Assembly (NCBI GenBank): GCA_007127625.1
Contig: SKYZ01000327.1
Location: 1 to 12,315 of the forward strand
Length of the DNA stretch: 12,315 bases
Origin: Aquisalimonas sp.
GTDB taxonomy: Bacteria > Pseudomonadota > Gammaproteobacteria > Nitrococcales > Aquisalimonadaceae
Reading direction: 5' to 3'
In this document: one piece after another, positions 1-6,792 of the stretch
Layout of the letters: each line of letters opens with the position of its first letter
Position numbering within the stretch: the stretch's first letter is position 1
Notes under the pieces: model-generated
What the model was told of the DNA's origin: nothing
Databases searched by the model: none
What the model saw: only the letters and a program-made list of their open reading frames with translations
Made by a program: the position numbers and the translations under genes

Positions 1-503
1 CAGGGCTTCGTTGCGCCTCTTGCCAAGGGCGACGGCCATTGCCTGCGAGCCGCGCCTCGCCCTGGCGCCGCACAGGCGCTCAAAATGCAACGAACTTGGG
101 TTACAGGACACTAGGGGAGGGCTGGCATGATTCTTCGCGACCGCTTCGGGGTAGTAGGGATGACCTACCTTGCATAGAGGATTTCCCGCCCATTGAAGAA
201 CTGCGCGACGACCTCGGCGAGGATAATGAGCGCGAGCCCTTTTGATGTGTGTGCACCGGGGCCCTTCATTCCCTCCCAGGGACGGTGAAGGTCGGCCTCA
301 GGAAAGCACTGCGAGGAGGGCTTCCTTGCAAGCCGCGTGACCGCACGATCCCGCTTGATGACGTGGCTCAAGTTTGTATGCCGTTCCTGATCTGCGTCAT
401 CACGGATGTGATGGTGGCCGCCTACAGTGTGGATTGACCCCGACAGCCATTAGTGGTTGTAGGGCATGGTCCATGCGGCGGCCACAGAACAGGACACGCG
501 ATA
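1..503. other. gene-poor left edge, no supportable gene
   Basis: About 500 bases with no open frame I can recognise. Three weak items are visible. An 8-base inverted repeat, TTCGTTGC at 7-14 and GCAACGAA at 87-94, flanks GC-rich sequence. A strong Shine-Dalgarno-like AGGGGAGG at 113-120 precedes an ATG at 127, but that frame stops after 16 codons at 175-177. On the minus strand an ATG at 39-37 opens a frame that runs off the left edge (reads MAVALGKRRNEAL); it is too short to judge. A + frame ending at 245 has an acidic tail (IEELRDDLGEDNEREPF) that looks mildly protein-like but has no credible start. These could be remnants of decayed genes. I make no functional call. Confidence 0.4.
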
Positions 504-1358
504 ATGGGCAAGTGGGTTCTCATTGCAACCGGGGTGGTCGTCGTGACTGCCGCTATTGCGATCCTGCTCGGGCAGGCTCGCGAGAATTCGAAAGCCAGGC
601 AGATCGTCGCAACGCTCATTGAGAGCGCAAGCCCGTCGCCTCACGGACGCGTCGCTTTCGAGGAGCTTTCCGAGCTCCCGCCCCCGGTTGCCAGGTATTT
701 TCGTCACGTTCTCTCTGATGGTCTGCAACCGGTTACTGTGGCAAGGATCGAGCAGTCCGGTGTGCTGCGGACGAGCATTGCCGCTGAACGCTGGTCACGG
801 TTCACCGCGAGCCAGCTTGTCGTCCCTCCTGCTACGGGGTTTCTCTGGAACGCCAAGGTCGAGTTGCCAGTGGGCACCCATGTGCGCGTGCTCGATAGCT
901 ACATTGCCGGTGTCGGTTCGGGCCGCGTCAGCATACTGTCGGCCGTTGCAGTTGCGTCCGAAGCAGGGGTTCCGGAACTGAATTCCGGCGCACTGCATCG
1001 GTACCTGGCCGAGGGAGTCTGGTTCCCTACCGCTCTATTGCCTCAGGCCGGCGTGATGTGGACCCCAATCGACGAGCACGCGGCTCTGGCCACGCTGACC
1101 GACAACGGAACGACGGTTTCATTGGAGTTCCGGTTCAACGACATTGGTGAGGTAACCGGAATTTACACCGATGGCCGGTTCGGCAGATTCAATGGTGACT
1201 ATAGACAGACCCCGTGGCAGGGCCATTTCCAGGACTACCAAGTCCAGGCAGGTATGCGCATCCCGATGTACGGCGAAGTGGGCTGGTACGAGGGTGACGT
1301 CCTCCATATCGTCTGGAAAGGGCATGTGGTTACGGCGGACTATGAAATGGAACGTTAG
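504..1358 (+). CDS. membrane-anchored DUF6544-family protein
   Basis: A 284-residue protein of unknown function that fits the DUF6544 (also called DUF6920) pattern. Residues 4-22 form one hydrophobic N-terminal helix (WVLIATGVVVVTAAIAILL), so the protein is probably anchored in the inner membrane, or exported, with the bulk outside. Then comes the family-like LPPPVARYFRHVL at 58-70, a GVLR...WSRFTASQLVVPPATGFLWNA block at about 87-117, RYLAEGVWFPTALLP at 166-180, and a C-terminal beta-rich part ending WKGHVVTADYEMER. The family usually reads 'PVxRYxRH', 'RYLAEAxWYPTALLP' and 'IPxxxEVxW' at these places, and all three are seen. I chose the ATG at 504, preceded by AGGA at 491-494, because an upstream GTG at 453 would add 17 residues before a good signal-anchor. 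No enzymatic motif is visible. The alpha/beta hydrolase starts 117 bases downstream and might be co-transcribed. Confidence 0.8.
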   Translation: MGKWVLIATGVVVVTAAIAILLGQARENSKARQIVATLIESASPSPHGRVAFEELSELPPPVARYFRHVLSDGLQPVTVARIEQSGVLRTSIAAERWSRFTASQLVVPPATGFLWNAKVELPVGTHVRVLDSYIAGVGSGRVSILSAVAVASEAGVPELNSGALHRYLAEGVWFPTALLPQAGVMWTPIDEHAALATLTDNGTTVSLEFRFNDIGEVTGIYTDGRFGRFNGDYRQTPWQGHFQDYQVQAGMRIPMYGEVGWYEGDVLHIVWKGHVVTADYEMER

Positions 1359-1475
1359 CCCTTCTCCAGTGCGTTGCTTGCGAAGGCCTTGCCCTGACGG
1401 AGAATTCCGCTGCCGCGCATTGACCCAGGCCGGGGTCATGGCTCGGGTGGGTAGACGCATGATCGGGCGACAACG

Positions 1476-2456
1476 TTGAAAGCGATTGCTCTTTGGATCG
1501 CGCTAGCACTGGGTGCGGCGTCCGTTTTGGCTGCAAGCGCGTACTGGCACGACATCGGTCAAGCGCATGAGAGGGTCCAGGGGCGAAGCAACGTTATACA
1601 TTCTCCACTTGGGGACATCGAGTACGTCGAAGCCGGGGAAGGAATCAACGTCCTGGTCATTCATGGGGCCGGAGGCGGGTTCGATCAGGGTGAGTTGATT
1701 GCGCAGGCACTTCTGGGCGACGGCTTCCGAGTGATCATGCCTTCGCGATTCGGATACTTGCGATCTGCGCTTCCGCCAGGTGCGACATGGGACGATCAGG
1801 CCGATGCCTATGCTTACGTCCTTGACCATCTGAACATTTCCGAGGTGGCGGTCGTGGCGATGTCGCAGGGCGGTCCTTCCGCGCTCCTGTTCGCGGCGCT
1901 CTACCCGGGGCGCGTGAGTTCACTGACATGCCTCTCCTGCGGTATCGCGAGTTCAACGACAGCGGACCAGCGTCACGCAGATCGCAAGGGCGACGCGCTC
2001 AAAGTGTTGTTCCAATTTGACGCGCCCTACTGGATTGCCTCCCGCCTGTTCAAGCGACAACTCATGGGCCTCATTGGAGCCAATGCCAAAGTCATCGACG
2101 GTCTCACACCGGCGCAGCGGGAGAGTATCGAGCAATTCATCGAGTACATGAATCCCGCCTCTCTACGAGCTGAGGGAGTTGTTTTCGACAATGAAGCAGC
2201 TCTGCCCGGGAACAGAATCTCCGCGATTACCACGCCAACATTGCTCGTGCACGCCAAGGATGACGAATTGCAGCTTCATCATAATGCGGAATTCGCGGCC
2301 GCGATGATCCCCGGATCACGGCTGGTCAGCTTCGATACCGGAGGCCATGTGGTCGTTCTTGTAGAGCAAAGAATCATCCGCGGACAGGTGGAACGCCATA
2401 TCCTCGACAATTCCGGGAAACCAAGCCAAGCGGGTCCGGCGTCTGAGCTAGACTAG
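1476..2456 (+). CDS. alpha/beta hydrolase with N-terminal membrane segment
   Basis: A 326-residue alpha/beta-hydrolase-fold protein, likely an esterase, lipase or related hydrolase; the substrate is unknown. Residues 1-22 are hydrophobic (MKAIALWIALALGAASVLAA), suggesting export or membrane anchoring. The oxyanion-hole region is VIHGAGGG at 61-68. The nucleophile elbow is AMSQGG with Ser130 (the usual first Gly is Ala128). The acid is probably Asp262 in LVHAKDDE and the base His291 in GGHVVVL, so the catalytic triad is complete. Length is a little above the family norm because of the N-terminal segment and a loose C-terminal tail. The start is TTG at 1476: the frame is closed by TAG at 1452-1454, there is no in-frame ATG or GTG before the hydrophobic segment, and the ribosome site (GGGCG) is weak. 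It follows the DUF6544 gene by 117 bases on the same strand. Confidence 0.85.
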   Translation: MKAIALWIALALGAASVLAASAYWHDIGQAHERVQGRSNVIHSPLGDIEYVEAGEGINVLVIHGAGGGFDQGELIAQALLGDGFRVIMPSRFGYLRSALPPGATWDDQADAYAYVLDHLNISEVAVVAMSQGGPSALLFAALYPGRVSSLTCLSCGIASSTTADQRHADRKGDALKVLFQFDAPYWIASRLFKRQLMGLIGANAKVIDGLTPAQRESIEQFIEYMNPASLRAEGVVFDNEAALPGNRISAITTPTLLVHAKDDELQLHHNAEFAAAMIPGSRLVSFDTGGHVVVLVEQRIIRGQVERHILDNSGKPSQAGPASELD

Positions 2457-2554
2457 AGGGTATTGTGTTAACAGCCCCTTAAATATCCGCCGCAGTTGAG
2501 CGGTACTGGGAGACCATGAGGTGTTTTCGCACTCCAGCGAGGCCCCGAAAAACG

Positions 2555-3226
2555 ATGTATGACACAGCAAACGGCGTCCGGTCTGGGCGCGACCGCGGGC
2601 GTGCAGCGGTAACCGCAGCGGTACTTTTGGTTGCGCTGCTCCTCTCGGCCTGCGCAGCCGTGCCGCAGTCCGTTCACCGCGAGGTGGCGCTGGTGGCAGT
2701 GGAACGGGACGGCGAGCCCATCGCCCAGGCTGAAGAGATTGGTACCGAGGACACCCCCGATGGCATCGCCTATGGGGTCACAGATGACCAGGCGGGTTTC
2801 CTGGTGCGCTTCGACCAGCATTTCGTGGATATCCAGTTCGAGAACCGCACCCGGAACAACCTGTGGATCGTGCTCGACGAGTCGGCCTTCATCGATACCG
2901 ACCGCAATGCACACGACCTGGCCGTGCCGGGTGGCCTGTTGGGGAGCACAAGCAGCGGGCAGCGGAGAATTATGGTGCCTCCAGATGCCCGCCGTCAGCT
3001 CCGGGTCGGGGTGGCCACTGGCTCCAGCGCGATCGGTTTCAGCCGGCCGCTAATCCCCATCGACCGGCACGGTCGAACGGCATCCGTGCAGCAGGCCGAG
3101 CAGCACATTGGGAAGACGGTCGCTGTGCTGTTGCAACTGCAACGCGAGGAAACCCGCTCGATCTACGCGCTCATCGGCCAACTGAAGCGCGTCAATGTGG
3201 GTGGCGACTGGATTCCTTCGAGGTAG
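2555..3226 (+). CDS. uncharacterised outer-envelope lipoprotein
   Basis: A 223-residue lipoprotein of unrecognised family. The N-terminus has a basic region (RSGRDRGR), a hydrophobic stretch AAVTAAVLLVALLL and a lipobox LSAC with Cys33, so signal peptidase II processing and lipid anchoring are expected. Residue +2 after Cys is Ala, not Asp, which favours outer-membrane sorting. The mature part is beta-rich. The run VDIQFENRTRNNLWIVLD followed by ESAFIDTDRNAHDLA resembles Ig-like envelope domains in which a polypeptide 'ENxT...I.LDxSxFxDxxxxxH' appears; this is a resemblance only. An ATG at 2516 would add 13 residues with GGGAG at 2508-2512 as a too-close ribosome site. I prefer ATG 2555 because it gives a normal signal peptide, but its own ribosome site is poor, so the start is uncertain. 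The gene's stop lies 6 bases before the next hydrolase gene, making a two-gene unit likely. Confidence 0.72.
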   Translation: MYDTANGVRSGRDRGRAAVTAAVLLVALLLSACAAVPQSVHREVALVAVERDGEPIAQAEEIGTEDTPDGIAYGVTDDQAGFLVRFDQHFVDIQFENRTRNNLWIVLDESAFIDTDRNAHDLAVPGGLLGSTSSGQRRIMVPPDARRQLRVGVATGSSAIGFSRPLIPIDRHGRTASVQQAEQHIGKTVAVLLQLQREETRSIYALIGQLKRVNVGGDWIPSR

Positions 3227-3232
3227 GGAACA

Positions 3233-4186
3233 ATGGCCGCAAGCCAACAGGCCCGAAGCTACGCTGACGTTGCGCATTGGCGCGAGTACGAAGCGAAACT
3301 TCCTGAAGCGTTCCGACTGGCGGGTGAGCATCCGGAAGAAGAGTGGTTTAGCTGGTGTGACATTGCCGTGCATGTCGACCGCCTTGTGGCGCCTCATGCA
3401 CCTCTGAAACTCTTGCTGGTACACGGCATCGGTGGGTACGGCCGGATCGTGTTGGGGTTCGGCGCACCTTACCGGCCGGAACTTTGCGAGGTCGTTGCAC
3501 CAGACCTCCCTGGCTACGGTCTCACATGGGCGTCCACAGACCAGATGAGCTTCGGTGCGTGGATCGCCTGCCTGCAGGAGTTTATTGAAGCCGAGTTGCG
3601 ACGTGATCGTCGCCCCATCGTCCTGTTCGGGTTAAGCCTCGGTGGAATGCTCGCCTATCACGTCGCTTGCGCAGCGCGTGTGCACGGGCTGATCGCCACT
3701 GCATTCGTGGACATGACGGATACCGAGGTGGCGGTAGGCGTGTCTCGGTTCGTGCGCCTGAGCCGATTAGCCCTCCCATTGGTCAAGAGAGCACCGGCGT
3801 TCATGACAAGTCTTCGTATTCCCGCTCCACTGCTCTCGAGATTGTATGCCATCTCGAATAACGCAGAGCTCTCGCGTTTAGCCGCGAACGATCCGTACGG
3901 GGGTGGAAACAGTGTGCCCATTTCGTTCCTCCAGTCGATCATGGAGACGCCGCCAGCCATTGCGCCGGACAAGTTTGAGCGCTGCCCCGTGCTGTTGGTC
4001 CACCCCGGTGCGGACCGAATGACTGACATTGCCTTCAGCAAAGAGTTCTTCGATCGCCTGGCAGCGCCAAAGCGCATGGTCATACTGGACGGAGCCGGGC
4101 ATTGGCCGATCGAGGACCCCGGGGCGACGCAGATGACTGAGTCGGTCCGAACGTTGTTGGAGCAAGTGGCGAGAGATTATGGTTAG
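3233..4186 (+). CDS. alpha/beta hydrolase, cytosolic
   Basis: A 317-residue alpha/beta-hydrolase-fold enzyme without signal peptide or membrane segment. The core starts at LKLLLVHGIGGYG (59-70, HG oxyanion motif), continues through VVAPDLPGYG (87-96, the usual 'DxPGxG' strand-4 motif), the nucleophile elbow FGLSLGG with Ser135, the acid Asp261 in VHPGADRMTD and His290 in GAGHWP. The triad is complete and the length is normal. It may act as an esterase, lactonase, C-C hydrolase or haloperoxidase-like enzyme; sequence alone does not decide. A roughly 55-residue leader before the core (AHWREYEAKLPEAFRLAGEHPEEEWFSW) is amphipathic and not typical. The ribosome site AGGTAGGGA at 3221-3229 overlaps the stop codon of the lipoprotein gene, so translation of the two is probably coupled. 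It is not closely alike to the hydrolase at 1476-2456, so a recent tandem duplication is unlikely. Confidence 0.88.
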   Translation: MAASQQARSYADVAHWREYEAKLPEAFRLAGEHPEEEWFSWCDIAVHVDRLVAPHAPLKLLLVHGIGGYGRIVLGFGAPYRPELCEVVAPDLPGYGLTWASTDQMSFGAWIACLQEFIEAELRRDRRPIVLFGLSLGGMLAYHVACAARVHGLIATAFVDMTDTEVAVGVSRFVRLSRLALPLVKRAPAFMTSLRIPAPLLSRLYAISNNAELSRLAANDPYGGGNSVPISFLQSIMETPPAIAPDKFERCPVLLVHPGADRMTDIAFSKEFFDRLAAPKRMVILDGAGHWPIEDPGATQMTESVRTLLEQVARDYG

Positions 4187-4364
4187 CGAATCAGCAGCTC
4201 ATTGATCCTAGTGCCCCACAAACGATCAACAATGGCGGTTGAACCGTACGGAGGGGCGGCGATTTTCGTGGGCTCAATCACGCCGCGATCGGGCTTCCTC
4301 CAGGTGTCGTGCACACTCCGAGGCTATGAGGCACACGGGTGTTGTTCCAGTGCATTCGAGCACC

Positions 4365-4400
4365 TTGTTTTTGCACCCCGATGGCCTATTCTCAATAGGC
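4365..4400 (+). promoter_or_regulatory. candidate promoter overlapped by a perfect inverted repeat
   Basis: TTGTTT at 4365-4370 and TATTCT at 4387-4392, 16 bases apart, resemble a sigma-70 promoter (3 of 6 and 4 of 6 matches). The -10 hexamer sits inside the perfect inverted repeat GCCTATT-CTC-AATAGGC (4384-4400). A start near 4399 would leave a leader of about 30 bases carrying the cupin ribosome site. The repeat lacks a T-run, so it is a better candidate for an operator or a leader hairpin than for a terminator. The rest of 4187-4430 shows no gene. Confidence 0.35.
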
Positions 4401-4416
4401 TAATCCGTGGTCTTTC

Positions 4417-4421
4417 AGGAG
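4417..4421 (+). promoter_or_regulatory. ribosome binding site deciding the cupin start
   Basis: AGGAG lies 9 bases before ATG 4431. The alternative GTG at 4407 has no such site in front of it and would place this AGGAG inside the coding region. Confidence 0.7.
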
Positions 4422-4430
4422 TATACGGTC

Positions 4431-4895
4431 ATGGCCGGTCGCGGCAGAACCTACGATGTGCTGGGCATTCTCATGCAGTTTCATGCGTTTCCCGACGACG
4501 TGCAGGGTAAGTACTGCCTCGTCGAAGCCGTAGTGCCATCTGGATGTGGCGCACCGCCGAATCATCATGCGGGGGAGACGGAATGCTTCTACGTGCTTGA
4601 TGGCCGTGTGGCGTTCGAGATCGATGGTGCGCAGCGGGATGCCGGCCCCGGCGAGTACGTCGCCGTTCCGGATGGAGCCCTGCATGCCTTCCGGGCAACG
4701 GGTGACGCCCCAGCGCGCATGCTGATTTTGAATGCCCCTGGTCGAATGCACGAAGCGTTCTTTACCGGGGTCGGGCAACCCCTCCCAGAGGGGCAGAAAG
4801 CCTTGCCCGAGCCGCGAGAGCCGGATTTTGCCCACGTCATGGAGACAGCTGCCGCCGTCGGTATGACGATTGTGCCGCCTCAGCATGCTGCGTGA
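4431..4895 (+). CDS. single-domain cupin protein (cupin_2 type)
   Basis: A 154-residue cytosolic protein with one cupin beta-barrel. Motif 1 is GCGAPPNHHAGETECFYVLDG at 38-58: His46, four residues, Glu51, six residues, Gly58 fit the consensus, while the place of the first metal-binding His is Asn44, with His45 beside it. Motif 2 is GEYVAVPDGALHAF at 74-87 with His85, matching G-x5-P-x-G-x2-H. A 3-His-like or His/Glu metal site is therefore plausible. Small cupins of this kind include sugar and polyketide isomerases, dioxygenases and ligand sensors; no specific activity can be read here. The C-terminal 50 residues (ALPEPREPDFAHVMETAAAVGMTIVPP) resemble the extension seen in quercetinase-like or 'DUF' cupins that often follow the barrel. 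It appears to be a single-gene transcript between the candidate promoter at 4365 and the hairpin at 4911. Confidence 0.85.
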   Translation: MAGRGRTYDVLGILMQFHAFPDDVQGKYCLVEAVVPSGCGAPPNHHAGETECFYVLDGRVAFEIDGAQRDAGPGEYVAVPDGALHAFRATGDAPARMLILNAPGRMHEAFFTGVGQPLPEGQKALPEPREPDFAHVMETAAAVGMTIVPPQHAA

Positions 4896-4910
4896 GTGCT
4901 GCCCCCTGCG

Positions 4911-4941
4911 ACAAAGGCAGGTCAGCTGTATCTGCCTTTGT
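4911..4941 (+). terminator. terminator-like hairpin after the cupin gene
   Basis: A perfect 10-base-pair stem, ACAAAGGCAG (4911-4920) and CTGCCTTTGT (4932-4941), encloses an 11-base loop. It lies 15 bases past the cupin stop. The right arm ends in TTTGTTTAG, a short and interrupted T tract, so termination may be weak. The position and stem quality support the call more than the tail does. Confidence 0.6.
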
Positions 4942-5319
4942 TTAGTGCGTCCGTTCGTACGATACCGCCGGTACGGCTGCATCAGCGCCGCTGATCCAAG
5001 AGCTACCGGTTCACCCGGCCGACGATGACCAACTCCGCATTGCGCCATTCGTTAGGCAATTACAGAGTGCGAGACCACGATCGTTGAGTCCGCACTGATC
5101 ACCGCTGCGCCGTCGACGCCGAACCAGGCCGGCCTTGCGAACCAATGGGCCGGAGCCAGGGCGGCAGGACCGCAGCCATACGTAGAATTGAACGACTTTG
5201 TTTTGGCCGATGTTCGTTTTCGGAATTCAAGCTGGGCCGCTGAGAAGATTGAGTCAGTGCTTCCTCAGTGCGTCGGTGATCGTAAACCTTGAGGCTTTGC
5301 ATGTTGGAGGGCACGTCGT
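4942..5319. other. non-coding or decayed region
   Basis: About 380 bases with no gene I can support. One + frame (roughly 4944-5098) reads without stop through QELPVHPADDDQLRIAPF and ends at TGA, but has no start with a ribosome site and no family I recognise; it may be a scrap of a lost gene. GTTAGGC at 5051-5057 matches the integron core-site consensus but has no partner. The last 20 bases carry the ribosome site of the kinase remnant. Confidence 0.45.
5306..5310 (+). promoter_or_regulatory. ribosome binding site for the TTG start at 5320
   Basis: GGAGG lies 9 bases before TTG 5320, whose product begins MKTILLGNAGAGKST, exactly where the P-loop kinase family begins. This makes the TTG start convincing although the gene is now broken. 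Confidence 0.7.
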
Positions 5320-5655
5320 TTGAAAACCATCTTGCTAGGAAACGCGGGTGCAGGCAAGAGCACGCTGGCGAAGCAGTTGTTGGAACGAGAACCGGCGGCC
5401 AGATTATCGCTTGATGAGGTTGCATTTGCCGAAGATAGGGAGCGTCGTCCGCTCGAAGAAAGCATCGCAGAGGTGATTCGGTTTTGTGAATCCCACGAAA
5501 GCTGGATAGTTGAGGGATGTTACGCCGACATCATTGAACCTCTACTGCAGCGTGCGGAGACATTGATATTCTTGAATCCCGGCGTTGCGAAATGTGTTGC
5601 ACACTGCAAGGCCCGACCTTGGTAGCCCGAAAAGTTTGGATCCCGCGAGGAGCAA
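5320..5655 (+). pseudogene. P-loop kinase-like gene, broken by TAG and truncated
   Basis: The first 101 codons encode the N-terminal half of a small P-loop NTPase of the adenylate/shikimate-kinase-like type often annotated 'AAA family ATPase' or 'topology modulation protein'. Walker A is GNAGAGKST at residues 7-15; LSLDEVAF at 29-36 and WIVEGCY at 62-68 match the family's substrate-side motifs, and LIFLNP at 82-87 the strand before the lid. The frame stops at TAG 5623-5625. Reading through it gives PEKFGSREEQ in the same frame, which is what the family has next (RPW-E-PxKF...SxEEQ), so the TAG most simply replaces a Glu codon by one base change. After about 5655 family likeness ends and a different protein's frame takes over. 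Intact members are about 170-190 residues; the 101-residue product would lack the lid and C-terminal helices. A functional short form cannot be excluded. A sequencing error could explain the TAG but not the junction. Confidence 0.72.
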
Positions 5656-5936
5656 ATCGTGTCCTTTTCGACGAACTTGCCTCACTGCGCCACGCTTGGG
5701 AAGAGCGACTCGCCGCCTACAGGGAGATCGAAGCGACATGGTTCAGTCAACCAGAGACTCTATCCCGCCACTATCGCCTCCAGTACCTTGCCCTGCGGCG
5801 GGGCATCAGCGCAGGTCAGGCGTGGCTGGGGTGGCTAGACGAGGCGGAAACGCTCTTGCGGAATCCTGAAACGAGAGCCCCCCGTGGTGTGCCGTTGGTA
5901 GAGCGCTCGTTTCCGTCCAGCTGGGCGAAGGCCTGA
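5655..5936 (+). pseudogene. C-terminal fragment of an unidentified helical protein
   Basis: From about 5655 another frame becomes coding-like and runs to TGA 5934-5936. It reads VLFDELASLRHAWEERLAAY, then a helical stretch with AWLGWLDEAETLL near the middle, and ends VERSFPSSWAKA. Third codon positions are mostly G or C, as in the real genes here, and the composition suggests two or three amphipathic helices. There is no start codon with a ribosome site at this point: the first ATG in frame (5592) lies inside the kinase remnant and its codons before 5655 read as shadow. I therefore take it as the tail of a gene whose front was lost when it was joined to the kinase. I do not recognise the family. 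It could alternatively be expressed from an internal start. Confidence 0.5.
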
Positions 5937-6123
5937 CTGGCAGGCGCCCGGCGAGCGCAGCCCGCTGGCTTCGGTACGGGCCGATATCGTGGCAGCCAAC
6001 CCGCACAACAAGCAGTCCTGGTTGTGAGAGCGAAATGCACCAGCGAGGTCGTCCGGGTCGCCCGCACGCGGCTCAACGGACTGCGCTAGACTGGAGATCC
6101 TGAATTATCGGTGACAAAGCGAC

Positions 6124-6792
6124 ATGTGCGGCCGATTCGTAAGCAAGACCGATGCGGCCATCGAGCGGGCGTTCAATGTGATTCCCCGCCAGTGGACCCA
6201 TGACTGGGTCAAGTACAACGTTGCGCCCACGCAGAAAGTGCCCGTGATCCGGCTAGCTGATGGGCAGCGTGAAGGGGTGATGCTGCGTTGGGGACTTGTC
6301 CCGGCGTGGGCCAAAGGGCAGCCGACGAAGTACAGCACGATCAACGCCCGCGCCGAGACAATCGAGACAGCCGCCACGTACCGGAGCCCCTGGAGGCGCG
6401 GCCAGCGCTGCATCATCCCGGCAATCGGTTACTACGAGTGGCAAGAGGTCGCTGGCGGGAGGCAGCCGTACTTCATTCGGCTCGCCGGCGGCGAGCCATT
6501 CGGATTCTGCGGGCTGTGGGAAGCATCGGTGGGACCTGATGGAGGGACGGTCGAGTCGTGCACGATCATTACCGTTCCCGCCAATCCCATGGTCGCGCAG
6601 ATCCACGCCAAGGGGCGGATGCCGGCGATGGTTACCCCTGAGTATTGCGGTGTCTGGCTTGAAGGCTCCAGCAGTGATGCCCGAGACGTGCTGGGGCCGT
6701 TCCCCGTCGAGCTGATGGACGCCTACCCGGTGAGCACACGCGTAAACTCCCCCCGGAACGACAGCCCAGAGCTTCTAGAGCGCGTAGCGTAG
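6124..6792 (+). CDS. yedK: SRAP domain protein (SOS response-associated peptidase, YedK/HMCES family)
   Basis: A 222-residue SRAP protein. Members bind abasic sites in single-stranded DNA and form a stable thiazolidine crosslink through the amino-terminal cysteine exposed after Met removal, shielding the lesion from strand breakage. The sequence starts MCGRF with Cys2, then has NVAPTQ at 32-37, RWGLVPAWAK at 55-64, INARAET at 73-79 (Asn74, Arg76), CIIPAIGYYEW at 96-106 with Glu105, and IHAKGRMPAMV at 160-170 with His161. These correspond to the known active-site Cys, Asn, Glu and His of the family. Length is normal. The start is fixed by the required Met-Cys; GGTGA at 6110-6114 serves as ribosome site. 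I see no LexA box in the 180 bases upstream, so SOS control is not supported. The gene stands alone between a decayed region and a 380-base gap. The symbol follows E. coli yedK by family, not by proven orthology. Confidence 0.95.
   Translation: MCGRFVSKTDAAIERAFNVIPRQWTHDWVKYNVAPTQKVPVIRLADGQREGVMLRWGLVPAWAKGQPTKYSTINARAETIETAATYRSPWRRGQRCIIPAIGYYEWQEVAGGRQPYFIRLAGGEPFGFCGLWEASVGPDGGTVESCTIITVPANPMVAQIHAKGRMPAMVTPEYCGVWLEGSSSDARDVLGPFPVELMDAYPVSTRVNSPRNDSPELLERVA

Noticed and set aside
4392..5048. 218-codon minus-strand frame opposite the cupin gene
   Set aside because: It covers the cupin and its terminator hairpin, has no recognisable domain and is explained by few stops in GC-rich antisense sequence.
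4187..5057. Integron cassette array
   Set aside because: Same-strand single genes and GTTAGGC at 5051 prompted the idea, as did GCCTAAC at 12188-12194. No paired RYYYAAC...GTTRRRY sites with the expected fold lie between genes, and gaps vary widely.
6030..6123. LexA box upstream of the SRAP gene
   Set aside because: I searched for CTG-N10-CAG type sites in the leader and found none in a credible position.
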